A stretch of DNA of 64,000 nucleotides from Ruminococcus albus AD2013 (GTDB lineage: Bacteria > Bacillota > Clostridia > Oscillospirales > Ruminococcaceae): NCBI RefSeq assembly GCF_000526775.1, contig NZ_JAGS01000001.1:1178001-1242000 (forward strand), given 5' to 3'. The notes under the pieces are model-generated. The model was given only the letters and a program-made list of their open reading frames with translations, searched no databases and had not been told where the DNA came from. Made by a program: the position numbers and the translations under genes. This document shows positions 16,086 to 25,453 of the stretch, in pieces. How positions within the stretch are numbered: the stretch's first letter is position 1; the number at the start of each line of letters is the position of its first letter.

Positions 16086-18224
16086 TTATGCCTGATCATA
16101 CTTCCTCAGTACCTTTTTGACTTCATCAAGAGAATCAATAAATACCTCAACACATTTTGGGTCGAACTGTGTGCCGTTCCCTTCTTCGATTATGGAAAGC
16201 GCCTTATCCAACGGGAACGCGGGCTTATATACACGGGGTGAAGTCAGAGCATCAAAAACATCTGCCACAGCCATTATCCTTGCAGAAAGTGGTATAACTT
16301 CACCGTGGAGCCCCTCTGGATAGCCCTTGCCGTCCCAGCGCTCATGGTGGTATGCCGCCATATTTCTCGCTTCCTTCAGGTAGCTGTCGCCTTCGACAGT
16401 CTCAATTGCGTGTTCCATTATATTCTTGCCTGCAGTGGTATGAGTCTTCATTATCTCGTATTCCTCGGGTGTCAGCTTGCCGGGCTTATTAAGCACTCCG
16501 TCGGGGATATTTATCTTTCCCACATCATGGAGAGGTGCTGAGCGCACAACGTCCGACATGAACTTGGGCGTTATCTTTTCAGGATAGTAACCCTTCTCTT
16601 TAAGACCCTCAACGATTATCTTTACATAAGCAGAAGTCTTCTGGATATGAGCGCCCGTATCGGAATCGCGGTTTTCCACCATATCAGCCATTGTTATGAT
16701 AAGACCGTCCTGCATCTTCACGGTGGAGTCCGAAAGTCTTCGTATGCTTCGCATCTGCTCGGACTGGTTCAGGGTCATTGTACAAAGTGAACGGTAAAGC
16801 TGTTCTATCTCGTCACCTGTATTTATTTTCAGTTTCCTGATCTTCCTGACATCATTGTCAAGGGTTTCCTGATCGTTGCCCGATTTTGATATCTTATCTA
16901 TCTGCATAGTGATAGCTCTGAGCGGGAAGATGATATGATAATCCGTCAGCCATATGACGAATACGCATATCAGTATAAGAAAGCTGAAAAATACAGCTAT
17001 CATCTCCATAAGAAAACTATGCATATTATTGATAAGCATTTCAACATCAACATCAGCTATTGCATAGCATCGGCATACCCCCGCAGAATCATATACAGGT
17101 TCAGCAACTGTCAGCAGATGACCATACTCGTCATCAGTGATTACAGGCTCAACAGGCTCTCCTGACAGAAGTTCAGAGAGATAAGGTTCAAATCCGTCAT
17201 CATAGGGCAGAACTTCACCTATCTTATCAGCGGGGATATCCTCGGTATCGATATCGAATACCACATGGAATCCATCGGGCTTCATTTGATATACATACAG
17301 GTATGCTATCTCGGGAGAACTGTAAAGGATATCTTCGAGAAGCCGATGCGATCGGCGGTAATCCTCGGAATCGCCATCAGATGCAAGATAATCCTCTATC
17401 TTATCGCCGTCAATCTCTCTGGCAGCAAGCTTTGCAGTACCCTGTGCCAAGGCTGTGTGCTGGGTTATCATTGATTTGTAGTACACCCTGACACTTATAT
17501 AAGTTCCCACAGCCGCCACGGTAGAAAGGGCTATCATCAGAACGATCAGCATTTTTATACGCATTGAAAAAGCCCGTTTCTCTGACCTGTACTTGCTTAT
17601 TAATTCCTCTCCTGTTGAGGGAGTCTGCCGCCAGCCCGTGAACTTGAACTTACCTCTGAATTTATCCGGTATCAGCCGATACAGAAAAAGTGCGATAATG
17701 ACAGTGAGGGTCTTATCAAAAAAGTTCGTAACAATGTTGGATATCATATAAGATACGAATGGTCCAAAGATCCCGATCTTATTTATCTCACCCGAAAGCG
17801 ATGCGCTTTCAAGAGCAAGACCCTCCATATACCATGGTATGACAGCACCAACTATTCCTGAGATCAAAGTGAGCACTAATACAAGGACTATCAGTCCCCA
17901 GAGCTTTTTAAGTTTTTTGCGATTGTAAAGATACGAAGTCGAAACGGCGATCATCACATTGATGACGCCATAATACAACGCTTCCTGACGAATGAAACTT
18001 ATGAAAAAATTAGTAAAAAAACCCACCAGCACACCGGGGAGCGTACCTCCCAGAACAGCGGCAAGCACTGTTCCGATGGTATCAAGATACAGAGGCACAG
18101 GCAGTTCGGCTCTTGAGATCAGGTTGTTGAACAAAAGATTTATAAATACGCAGGCTATACAAAGTATAAGCGGCGCCAGATTATGTTTATTGTTATTTAC
18201 AGGTGCGGATCTCCGTTTTAACAT
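16086..18224 (-). CDS. Membrane HD-GYP phosphodiesterase with Cache-like sensor
   Basis: A 712-residue predicted c-di-GMP phosphodiesterase. The N-terminal 190 residues form about six membrane helices resembling an ECF-transporter S-type or MASE sensor; a second helix pair (about 225-245 and 405-430) brackets a Cache/PAS-like extracytoplasmic region, followed by a HAMP-like segment and a canonical HD-GYP domain: LHDVGKINIPD, MKTHTTAG, YHHERWDGKGYPEGL, VADVFDALTS, GTQFDP. All usual ligand residues are present. It is first in the operon, with GGAGGTG nine bases before the ATG and its own promoter at 18291-18320. No diguanylate cyclase is nearby. Confidence 0.9.
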   Translation of the reverse strand: MLKRRSAPVNNNKHNLAPLILCIACVFINLLFNNLISRAELPVPLYLDTIGTVLAAVLGGTLPGVLVGFFTNFFISFIRQEALYYGVINVMIAVSTSYLYNRKKLKKLWGLIVLVLVLTLISGIVGAVIPWYMEGLALESASLSGEINKIGIFGPFVSYMISNIVTNFFDKTLTVIIALFLYRLIPDKFRGKFKFTGWRQTPSTGEELISKYRSEKRAFSMRIKMLIVLMIALSTVAAVGTYISVRVYYKSMITQHTALAQGTAKLAAREIDGDKIEDYLASDGDSEDYRRSHRLLEDILYSSPEIAYLYVYQMKPDGFHVVFDIDTEDIPADKIGEVLPYDDGFEPYLSELLSGEPVEPVITDDEYGHLLTVAEPVYDSAGVCRCYAIADVDVEMLINNMHSFLMEMIAVFFSFLILICVFVIWLTDYHIIFPLRAITMQIDKISKSGNDQETLDNDVRKIRKLKINTGDEIEQLYRSLCTMTLNQSEQMRSIRRLSDSTVKMQDGLIITMADMVENRDSDTGAHIQKTSAYVKIIVEGLKEKGYYPEKITPKFMSDVVRSAPLHDVGKINIPDGVLNKPGKLTPEEYEIMKTHTTAGKNIMEHAIETVEGDSYLKEARNMAAYHHERWDGKGYPEGLHGEVIPLSARIMAVADVFDALTSPRVYKPAFPLDKALSIIEEGNGTQFDPKCVEVFIDSLDEVKKVLRKYDQA

Positions 18225-18290
18225 TCAGTATGGCACCTCCATTATGAATGAACTATATTATAATCCCAGTCTATTAAACTATACTAATTA

Positions 18291-18320
18291 ATTATAACAC
18301 ATTCATTCACAGTTTGTCAA
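18291..18320 (-). promoter_or_regulatory. Promoter of the HD-GYP/kinase operon
   Basis: Minus strand TTGACA, 18 bases, TATAAT, about 70 bp before the 18224 start. Confidence 0.8.
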
Positions 18321-18360
18321 ACAAAATTTAATTTATTTAAATCATTTACGCAAATATTTT

Positions 18361-18394
18361 TTTACCAAAATATACGGTCGTATGATCTGGTAAA
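18361..18394. repeat. Nested inverted repeat sharing a motif with the thiE-thiD gap
   Basis: Outer arms TTTACCA / TGGTAAA enclose ATACG-GT-CGTAT. The order ATACGnnCGTAT then TGGTA with the same 16-base offset also occurs at 7370-7390. It lies between the divergent promoters of the HD-GYP operon and the 18489 gene and may be an operator or a small dispersed repeat. Confidence 0.5.
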
Positions 18395-18422
18395 TCACGA
18401 TCGGGATTTGTATCACAGCGGC

Positions 18423-18451
18423 TTTACATTTACAGGATTTTGTGGTATAAT
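18423..18451 (+). promoter_or_regulatory. Promoter of the 18489 gene pair
   Basis: TTTACA, 17 bases, TATAAT with TGG just before it (extended -10). Confidence 0.8.
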
Positions 18452-18488
18452 TTAATTTAACGATTAATAGTCATCAGGAGGATACCAA

Positions 18489-18779
18489 ATGCTTCACGGA
18501 TATTTCGATCTGCCCACTTTCTATTTTTTTGAAGAAAAAAACATCTGGACAGGCAGTCTGTATACAAATTTCAACTACCGCATAACACCGATAAAATCTG
18601 ACGAAAAGAAAGAGCTGAAAGTCGATGTATGGTACGGGACAAAGTGCTTCGATATAACCGAGGAACTGGTGGCACAGTACTCTGAGGAATATTCGGCTGA
18701 GGGTCTTGAATCATGCATCGCCGACCTGACCAAGGAATTTGAACATTTCAAGGAAATAAGAAAGGAACTTGGATTTTGA
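18489..18779 (+). CDS. Hypothetical protein, 96 residues
   Basis: Soluble protein that I do not recognise. It begins with an aromatic-rich stretch (YFDLPTFYFFEEKNIW), continues through predicted strands (NYRITPIK, LKVDVWYG) and ends in an acidic helix (SCIADLTKEFEHFKEIRKELG). AGGAGG precedes the ATG and a good promoter lies upstream, so it is very likely expressed. Its stop overlaps the TTG start of the next gene. Confidence 0.7.
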   Translation: MLHGYFDLPTFYFFEEKNIWTGSLYTNFNYRITPIKSDEKKELKVDVWYGTKCFDITEELVAQYSEEYSAEGLESCIADLTKEFEHFKEIRKELGF

Positions 18780-19642
18780 AAAAAATGCATTTTAAAAACT
18801 TTGTTCGTGCGGTGGTATGCTGTATCGCGGTGGTATCGGTGACTTCCGCCTGCAGCAGCGACGGTGAGATAAAATACCGCTACGGTGTGTTTTTAGGGGC
18901 TTCTCCTGAAGATGTAAAGTACATGGAAGAATACGAAAAGATCGTTATCGACGCCCAGTATTTCACCACGGAGGAAATAGCCGCCCTGAAAAATTCGGGA
19001 CACACGGTTTACAGCTACATCAATCTCGGGTCAATAGAGGATTTCCGCCCCTATTACAAGGATCATGAAAGCATAACGCTGGACGTTTACGAAAACTGGG
19101 AAGAAGAAAAATGGGTCGATGTATCTAAGGCTGAATGGCAAAGTTTCGTAGTAGATGAACTTGCAGAAGATATCATTGATAAAGGCGTTGACGGCTTATT
19201 CGTTGACAATACCGATGTGTACTACCACTATCCTACCGCTGAGATCTTCGATGGAGTAACGAATATCCTTAAAGGTTTCAAAAATCTGGATACCTACGTA
19301 ATAATCAACGGCGGCGATACCTATGTCACCGAGTATGCAAAGCGATATTCAGAGCTTGACAGCATAATGGACGCTGAAAATCAGGAGACAATATTCAGTA
19401 AGATAAACTGGGACGATGAGACTTTCACATCTAATGACAGTTCAGAAACCACGTATTTTCAGGAATACGTTGACATGGTCAGCAGTTACGGAAAAGATGT
19501 CTACCTGCTGGAATACACCACGGACAGCAAGATTATCAGCCGTATAGACGATTACTGCACCAAAAAAGGCTACACATACTATGCCTCGGACAAGCTTGAA
19601 CTTCTTGCACCGGCGCAGAAAAAAGGCTCGCAGAAAAAATAA
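18776..19642 (+). CDS. GH114-like TIM-barrel lipoprotein
   Basis: A 288-residue predicted lipoprotein of the endo-alpha-1,4-polygalactosaminidase-like (GH114) superfamily. The N terminus is a lipoprotein signal ending VTSAC. The barrel shows IDAQYFTTEEI, TVYSYINLGSIEDF, the catalytic-type DGLFVDNTDVYY, IINGGDTY, MDAENQETIF and VYLLEYT, motifs shared with GH114 proteins that act on galactosamine-containing polysaccharides. The TTG at 18776 is preferred because AAAGGAA lies eight bases upstream and the codon overlaps the previous stop; an ATG at 18785 is possible. Activity on a surface or biofilm polysaccharide is inference. Confidence 0.8.
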   Translation: MKKMHFKNFVRAVVCCIAVVSVTSACSSDGEIKYRYGVFLGASPEDVKYMEEYEKIVIDAQYFTTEEIAALKNSGHTVYSYINLGSIEDFRPYYKDHESITLDVYENWEEEKWVDVSKAEWQSFVVDELAEDIIDKGVDGLFVDNTDVYYHYPTAEIFDGVTNILKGFKNLDTYVIINGGDTYVTEYAKRYSELDSIMDAENQETIFSKINWDDETFTSNDSSETTYFQEYVDMVSSYGKDVYLLEYTTDSKIISRIDDYCTKKGYTYYASDKLELLAPAQKKGSQKK

Positions 19643-19676
19643 AAAGTTCCGATAGTTCAGTCTATCGGAACTTTTT
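19641..19676. terminator. Bidirectional intrinsic terminator
   Basis: Fifteen-base arms AAAAAGTTCCGATAG / CTATCGGAACTTTTT, between convergent genes. Confidence 0.93.
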
Positions 19677-19686
19677 GCGTTCAGTT

Positions 19687-21051
19687 TTAATTCTTTTTGG
19701 TCAGCAGGATAAGTGTCTCAACGCTCGTGGTACGTGGGAAAAGGTCAAATCCCATGACCTTATCACAGCTGTAACCAAGTTTGCCGAGGATAGCACAGTC
19801 GCGGGCGGCAGTTGTGTGATTGCAGGATATCATCACTATCCTGTCGGGTGACATCTTCGCCATATATTCAAGTGAAGGCCTGTCACAGCCCTTACGTGCT
19901 GGGTCGGCGATTATAACATCGGGGCGTTCGCCGCGTTCATAAAGGACTTTCGCCACTGTGCCCGCATCACCGCAGATGAATTCAGCATTTGTTATACCAT
20001 TTGTTTTCGCGTTGACATTGGCATTATCGATAGCTGCCTGAATGACTTCAACTCCGACAAGTTTTTTTACTTGTCTTGCCATTGACAGTCCTATGGTGCC
20101 TGTTCCGCAGTAAAGATCAAGCAGTGTCGAATCAGGGGTAAGCCCAGCAAATTCAGCGGCTTTGTAGTACAGGAGTTCAGCTTGCTGAGTATTGACCTGA
20201 TAGAAGGACAACGGTGAGATAGAGATGGTATTTCCGCACATGGTATCGGTTATAGTACCATCGCCTACCAGTGCTTTCATCTTTGTACCAAGGATAACGT
20301 TGGTATTTTTTGAATTTTCATTGAGTACGACGGTTTTTATGTCGGTAAACTTTTCAGTAAGAAGAACTGCCAGCCTGCCAAAAACTTTCGCCTTTTTAAA
20401 GTCAGTCACAACAAGACAGACCATTATCTGTCCCGAGTATGCACCGCGTCTTAAATAGATGTGCCGTAAAAGCCCTTTCAGCGCGACTTCATTATATGCG
20501 GGAACGTGATTCTCATTAACGAAAGCCATTATGAACTCGACGATATACGAGAATATTTCGGGCTGTAATCGACATCTCGTATACTCGACAACGCGGTGAG
20601 AACGTCTTGCATAAAATCCGCACACAGCTTTTCCGTTATCATCGGCAACAGGATACTGAGCTTTATTTCTGTAAAGGTCAGTATCTTTACAGCCACAGAA
20701 TGACAGATATTCAGGAGAAAGCTTGCCGATCCTCTCGAATGAATCACGGATAAACTTATCCTTGGCAAGACATTCAGCCTCGTAACTGATATGCCTGAAA
20801 GAACAGCCACCACAGTATTTGCTGACGGGGCAATCAGACTCTATTCTGTCCTCGGAAGGATTTATCAAGTTTTCTACCCTGCCATAACAGAATGATTTTT
20901 TCACCATAACTATCCGACAGGAGATGACGTCCCCGACAGCCACCGCTGGAACAAATATCGTGATGCCGTTGTAGTGCCCGACACCGTTGCCGTCGTTGGA
21001 AATATCTGTTATTTCAAGTTCTATTATATCATTTTTTCTGAGAATTTCCAT
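19687..21051 (-). CDS. RlmD/RumA-type RNA (uracil-5-)-methyltransferase
   Basis: SAM-dependent enzyme that methylates a uridine C5, usually in 23S rRNA. The 454 residues comprise a TRAM domain (1 to about 60), an iron-sulphur cysteine cluster (CPVSKYCGGC, fourth Cys probably in TRCRLQPE), the SAM domain (LLDLYCGTGTIGLSMA, IADPARKGCD) and the catalytic cysteine in MISCNHTTAARD. The asparagine-histidine after the cysteine differs from the commoner CNPATLARD. The ATG at 21051 has GAGG at good distance; a TTG at 21063 is an alternative. It overlaps the end of hemZ by 23 bp. Confidence 0.9.
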   Translation of the reverse strand: MEILRKNDIIELEITDISNDGNGVGHYNGITIFVPAVAVGDVISCRIVMVKKSFCYGRVENLINPSEDRIESDCPVSKYCGGCSFRHISYEAECLAKDKFIRDSFERIGKLSPEYLSFCGCKDTDLYRNKAQYPVADDNGKAVCGFYARRSHRVVEYTRCRLQPEIFSYIVEFIMAFVNENHVPAYNEVALKGLLRHIYLRRGAYSGQIMVCLVVTDFKKAKVFGRLAVLLTEKFTDIKTVVLNENSKNTNVILGTKMKALVGDGTITDTMCGNTISISPLSFYQVNTQQAELLYYKAAEFAGLTPDSTLLDLYCGTGTIGLSMARQVKKLVGVEVIQAAIDNANVNAKTNGITNAEFICGDAGTVAKVLYERGERPDVIIADPARKGCDRPSLEYMAKMSPDRIVMISCNHTTAARDCAILGKLGYSCDKVMGFDLFPRTTSVETLILLTKKN

Positions 21052-22498
21052 AAAATTCCTCAATTACATCCTTTCTGGAAAGCATAAGATCAAAATGCTT
21101 GTTGTATTCAAGCGGAAATTTATAGTTAAAAACACGTTCCAGCCTGTCGGGATAGTCTACAAGCTTGGTAGATGCCCCCGCACCGATAGCGAGGATAGTC
21201 TGTACTTCCTCCATGATATAGATGTTGTAAAGACTTTCATGCCCCGGTTTTGACCAGCCGATATTTTCAAGATTACCGACCATGTTTTTCTGCCTGTACA
21301 GGTAATATGGCAGATAGCCGCAATCCCACAGGCGTTTCGTCGCATGGTCCACCATTTCATCAGTCGGGTTTTTAAGAACTTCCTTGTCACCCTGATTAAG
21401 CAGTGCCGCTCTCTTTATCGAGAGGGTATGAACCGTGAAGTTTTCAGGTGACAAGTCAAGTAACTTGTCAACAGTATCTGAGAAGCTCTCAAATGTATCA
21501 TTCGGCAAACCTGCGATAATATCGGTGTTAATGCAGGAAAAACCGATTTTACTTGCAAGATCGTAACTGTCGTAAAATTGTTCGACACTGTGAGAACGTC
21601 CTATCGCTGTAAGAACATCGGGATTAAGGCTCTGGGGATTTATCGAGATGCGTGTACAGCCATTTTCCTTGATAGTCCTCAGCTTTTCTTCGGTGATGGT
21701 ATCGGGTCTGCCAGCTTCAACAGTATATTCCCTCACAGACGACATATCAAAGCTGTGTTCGATACACTTCATCAGTGCCGCCAGTTGAGAGGCTTCTATG
21801 GAAGTAGGTGTTCCGCCGCCAAAATAGACTGTATCCAATTTCAGCCCAAGGCGTTTTGTTATCAGCGCAGTATGCCTTATCTCACGGCACATTTTATCGA
21901 TATACTCGGGTATCAGTTTTCTGCCGCTGTCGAGGGTCTGAGAGATAAACGAGCAGTATGAGCACCGTGTTGGGCAGAACGGTATGGACACATAAAGACT
22001 GAAAGACTTCTTATCAAGAGTGTCAAGTATCTGCTTCTGGGTGTTGGCGGTGGCGAAAGCGATATCGCATTTCTCCTTGCTGCAAAGGTATTCATTTTGC
22101 AGCCGTGAGTATATCTCCGCCTTGTCACAGCCCTCATTCAGCAATGTATTTACCCTTTTTACGGGACGTATGCCCGTCAGCACGCCCCATTTCGGCACAA
22201 TGCCTGTTATCTCCGACAGAACTTTGTAAAGTATGCGTGACAAACAAAGTTCCTTGTCGATATTGAAAGAGGTCTTCTTGTAAAGCAGTTTTCCTTTGCG
22301 CTTTTTTACGCCTTTATAACTGCATATCACGTACATCAGAACGGTCTTTTCCGTTTCCTTGACCCTTGCAAACACGTAGTCATCGGAAACATCTGTATTA
22401 TCCGCATACATATGCTCGAACCTAGTGGCAGGTATGAAAAGTTTTAGCACGCCCTCAAGTTCGTATTTGTAGTCGTTACCGCTGAGAATTAACGTCAT
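21029..22498 (-). CDS. hemZ: HemZ-type radical SAM coproporphyrinogen dehydrogenase-like protein
   Basis: Radical SAM protein of 489 residues. After an N-terminal domain of about 160 residues specific to HemZ (with WGVLTGIRPVK), it has the cluster motif CPTRCSYCSF (CxxxCxxC), then VYFGGGTPTS, EAGRPDTI, RISINPQSLN and NTDIIAGLP, all typical of the HemN/HemZ family. HemZ is usually annotated as oxygen-independent coproporphyrinogen III oxidase, but no other heme gene is in view and activity of HemZ is uncertain. It is joined to the MBL gene by a one-base stop/start overlap. Confidence 0.88.
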   Translation of the reverse strand: MTLILSGNDYKYELEGVLKLFIPATRFEHMYADNTDVSDDYVFARVKETEKTVLMYVICSYKGVKKRKGKLLYKKTSFNIDKELCLSRILYKVLSEITGIVPKWGVLTGIRPVKRVNTLLNEGCDKAEIYSRLQNEYLCSKEKCDIAFATANTQKQILDTLDKKSFSLYVSIPFCPTRCSYCSFISQTLDSGRKLIPEYIDKMCREIRHTALITKRLGLKLDTVYFGGGTPTSIEASQLAALMKCIEHSFDMSSVREYTVEAGRPDTITEEKLRTIKENGCTRISINPQSLNPDVLTAIGRSHSVEQFYDSYDLASKIGFSCINTDIIAGLPNDTFESFSDTVDKLLDLSPENFTVHTLSIKRAALLNQGDKEVLKNPTDEMVDHATKRLWDCGYLPYYLYRQKNMVGNLENIGWSKPGHESLYNIYIMEEVQTILAIGAGASTKLVDYPDRLERVFNYKFPLEYNKHFDLMLSRKDVIEEFYGNSQKK

Positions 22499-23142
22499 CA
22501 GAAGCCACCGCCCGAATTCTCCCTGAGATAAGGGTTATACTTTCTCTCGGTATCCAGGGTGGTAGTACCCATGTGCCCGGGATAGATGGTGAGGTCGCCT
22601 CCAAGTTCAGCTATGCGATGCAGAGATTTTTTCATCTGCTGGAAGTTTCCGCCCTCAAGGTCGGTACGACCTATCGACCTGCTGAACAGGGTGTCCCCCG
22701 AGAACATAGCTTCACCGCATATATAGCATACCGAACCGGGAGTGTGTCCCGGAGTTTCAAGTATATCGAATTCAAGTTCATCAAGATGAAGAATATCATT
22801 TTCCGTGAAAAGCTTAACTTCTCCGTTATAGCTTTTGTAACCCCGTGACCTGAAATGCGTCGCCAGCATCTCATCACCTGTTCGGAGCATTTTTTCGTCC
22901 AGCGGGTGGATATACACCTCACAGCCCGTAGCCTCGACCAGATCTGCAACCGCGCCGATATGGTCAAAATGACCGTGAGTCAGGAATATCTTTTTCAGTG
23001 TGCAGTTATTGGCTTTTACTTCTTCTAATATATAAGGTGCGTCAAATGGCGCATCTATCAGCACCGCGTTGTTCTGCTGACTTATGACCAGATAGCTGTT
23101 GGTCTCGCATATACTCAGCGGCTTTAATTTTATTACTTTCAT
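22498..23142 (-). CDS. Metallo-beta-lactamase fold hydrolase (glyoxalase II-like)
   Basis: A 214-residue cytoplasmic MBL-fold protein with the zinc motif THGHFDHIG, H in TPGHTPGSVCY, D in FSGDTLF and a final H in IYPGHMGTTT. This pattern fits the YcbL/glyoxalase II-like group that hydrolyses thioesters such as S-lactoylglutathione analogues, though the true substrate is unknown. It lies between relA and hemZ on the same strand, a common order in Clostridia. Confidence 0.85.
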   Translation of the reverse strand: MKVIKLKPLSICETNSYLVISQQNNAVLIDAPFDAPYILEEVKANNCTLKKIFLTHGHFDHIGAVADLVEATGCEVYIHPLDEKMLRTGDEMLATHFRSRGYKSYNGEVKLFTENDILHLDELEFDILETPGHTPGSVCYICGEAMFSGDTLFSRSIGRTDLEGGNFQQMKKSLHRIAELGGDLTIYPGHMGTTTLDTERKYNPYLRENSGGGF

Positions 23143-23148
23143 TCCGAC

Positions 23149-25437
23149 CTACTTTCCGCTTCTCTCAACAGAGATGACATTCTTTATCTTCTGAAGCTTG
23201 CTCATAACAGTTTTCAGCTGATCCATGCCCGCTATACTTACGGTTATCGACATAAGTGCATTGCCGTTTTTCAGCTCACGGGAAGTGGATTCGTATATGA
23301 ACACGTTTATCATCGCAAGTGCTGAGGATACATCAGCCAGCAGACCTATTCTGTCAACAGCAATGATATCCAGTGTTGTTTTGAAATACGTGGTATTGTT
23401 CTTGCCGCTGTTCTGTGCCCAGGTGACATTCACCCAGCGCTCGGTATTCTCACCCTTTTCAAGCTGAGTAAGATAATTCACACAGTCCTTTTTGTGAACA
23501 GATACTCCGTGTCCTCTGGTGATGAAGCCGATTATCTCGTCCCCCGGCAGAGGGTTACAGCACTGGGCGAACTTTATCATACAGTCCTCTATGCCGTCAA
23601 CCACAACGCCAGAAGAGGATTTTACAGGCTTTACCAGCTGTTCTTCGGACTCTTCTGCCTTTTCGCCGTACTTTTTGTTATAGGAGTCCTTCAGCCTCTG
23701 CATCAGCTTTGAAAGCTGTACTCCGCCGTAGCCGATAGCCGCAAGAAAATCATCCAGTGTCTCACAGTTGTGGCGCTTCATGTCAAGGCGCAGGAACTCT
23801 TCAAGCTCGTCCTCGGGCACACGTATCATGTGCTTTCTGAACTCTCTTTCAAGGGCTGCTCTGCCCTCGAAGATATTCTCCTCGCGGCGCTCTTTCTTGA
23901 ACCATGAGCGTATCTTGGATTTAGCTTCGTTAGTCTTGGCGATGTTCAGCCAGGATCTGCTGGGTCCGTGACCTGGTACATTTGAAGTCAGTATCTCGAT
24001 TATCTCGCCTGTGCTTATCTTATGGTCATAGGACACCATCTTTTCATTGACCTTTGCGCCACTCATGCGGTGACCGACCTCGGTATGTATAGCGTATGCA
24101 AAGTCAATGACAGTTGAACCAACAGGCAGGGTTATCATATCGCCCTTGGGTGTGAAAGCAAAAACGTCCTCGGGAGAAAGGTCGCTCTTTATCGCCCTTA
24201 CTATCTCTTCAACGTCATTTGATTCTTTCTGGTTCTCGATTATCTGTCTTATCCAAGCAAGGCGCTTGTCGTCCTTGGCGTTGCTCTTTACGCCCTCTTT
24301 GTACTTCCAGTGGGCGGCGATACCGTATTCAGCCAGACGGTGCATATCCCATGTTCTTATCTGTACCTCAAAGGGTATGCCCTCTCTGCCGATAACGGTG
24401 GTATGAAGTGACTGATACATATTCGCCTTAGGAGTTGATATATAATCCTTGAATCTGTTGGGTATGGGTTTGAACATATCGTGGATTATACCCAGAACGT
24501 TATAGCACTCGTTGACAGTATTCACAATGACCCTGACAGCGTATCTGTCGTATATCTCATCGATATCCTTGCCGTCGCGGTAGACCTTTTTATAGATACC
24601 GTAGTTGCTCTTTACACGACCAGAAACCGTAGGTGCAGGTTTGAATTCCTTGGCAAGGCGCTCAGCGATCTTGTCCTTGATGCTCTCGACAAGGGCTTCA
24701 CGGCTGTCACGGCGCATAGCCATCAGCTGTTCTATCTCCTCATGTGCGAAGGGGTCAAGGTAGAAAAAGGCAAGGTCTTCCAGTTCGTCCTTTATGGAAC
24801 GTATACCGAGTCTGTGAGCGATGGGTGCATAGATATTCATGGTCTCGCGGGCGATAGTTCTTCTCTTGTCATCACGGCAGAAATTCAGCGTGCGCATATT
24901 GTGGAGCCTGTCAGCCAGCTTGATTATGATAACTCGGATATCCTCGCTCATGGCAAGGAGTATCTTTCTGATATTCTCGGCTTTCTGCTCGTCCTTGGTG
25001 AATATCTCCACCTCGCCCAGCTTTGTAACGCCGTTTACTAGCATAGTAACATCTATGCCGAACATCTTGTGCAGCTGTTCGAGAGTGCAGTCCGTATCCT
25101 CAACAACATCATGCAGAAGTGCCGCACAGACGGTATCGGTATCCATGCCCAGTTCAAGCAGGATATAGCCCACTGCTATGGGGTGGGATATGTAGGGTTC
25201 TCCCGATTCTCTCTTCTGGTCATGATGATACTTTTCGGCAAGCTCGTATGCAGATACTATCTTTGAAAGGTCGTACTGCTTTTCACTGTCTATCACTTTC
25301 TGTATCATCATATCGATGGTATATACCTGCTTGCTGGCTTTCAGTATATACGCAGGTATAGGCAGACTTCCCTCTGCTGTTTCGTAAGTGCTTTTTCTCG
25401 GCACTTCCTCACCGTTGGTTCGATTGTTCTCAGACAT
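23149..25437 (-). CDS. relA: Bifunctional (p)ppGpp synthetase/hydrolase RelA/SpoT
   Basis: Stringent-response enzyme of 762 residues that makes and degrades (p)ppGpp. Domains in order: HD hydrolase (about 50-200, with HPIAVGYIL and HDVVEDT, and RLHNMRTL), synthetase (about 250-360, RYAVRVIV, PKANMYQSLHTTV), TGS (about 415-475, TPKGDMITLPVGSTVIDFAYAIH), a helical/zinc-finger region (CMIKFAQCCNPLPGD) and a C-terminal ACT domain. Hydrolase and synthetase motifs both look intact, so both activities are expected. It follows recJ by 16 bp; GAGGGTG precedes the ATG. Confidence 0.95.
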   Translation of the reverse strand: MSENNRTNGEEVPRKSTYETAEGSLPIPAYILKASKQVYTIDMMIQKVIDSEKQYDLSKIVSAYELAEKYHHDQKRESGEPYISHPIAVGYILLELGMDTDTVCAALLHDVVEDTDCTLEQLHKMFGIDVTMLVNGVTKLGEVEIFTKDEQKAENIRKILLAMSEDIRVIIIKLADRLHNMRTLNFCRDDKRRTIARETMNIYAPIAHRLGIRSIKDELEDLAFFYLDPFAHEEIEQLMAMRRDSREALVESIKDKIAERLAKEFKPAPTVSGRVKSNYGIYKKVYRDGKDIDEIYDRYAVRVIVNTVNECYNVLGIIHDMFKPIPNRFKDYISTPKANMYQSLHTTVIGREGIPFEVQIRTWDMHRLAEYGIAAHWKYKEGVKSNAKDDKRLAWIRQIIENQKESNDVEEIVRAIKSDLSPEDVFAFTPKGDMITLPVGSTVIDFAYAIHTEVGHRMSGAKVNEKMVSYDHKISTGEIIEILTSNVPGHGPSRSWLNIAKTNEAKSKIRSWFKKERREENIFEGRAALEREFRKHMIRVPEDELEEFLRLDMKRHNCETLDDFLAAIGYGGVQLSKLMQRLKDSYNKKYGEKAEESEEQLVKPVKSSSGVVVDGIEDCMIKFAQCCNPLPGDEIIGFITRGHGVSVHKKDCVNYLTQLEKGENTERWVNVTWAQNSGKNNTTYFKTTLDIIAVDRIGLLADVSSALAMINVFIYESTSRELKNGNALMSITVSIAGMDQLKTVMSKLQKIKNVISVERSGK

Positions 25438-25453
25438 AAGCTTTTACACCCTC

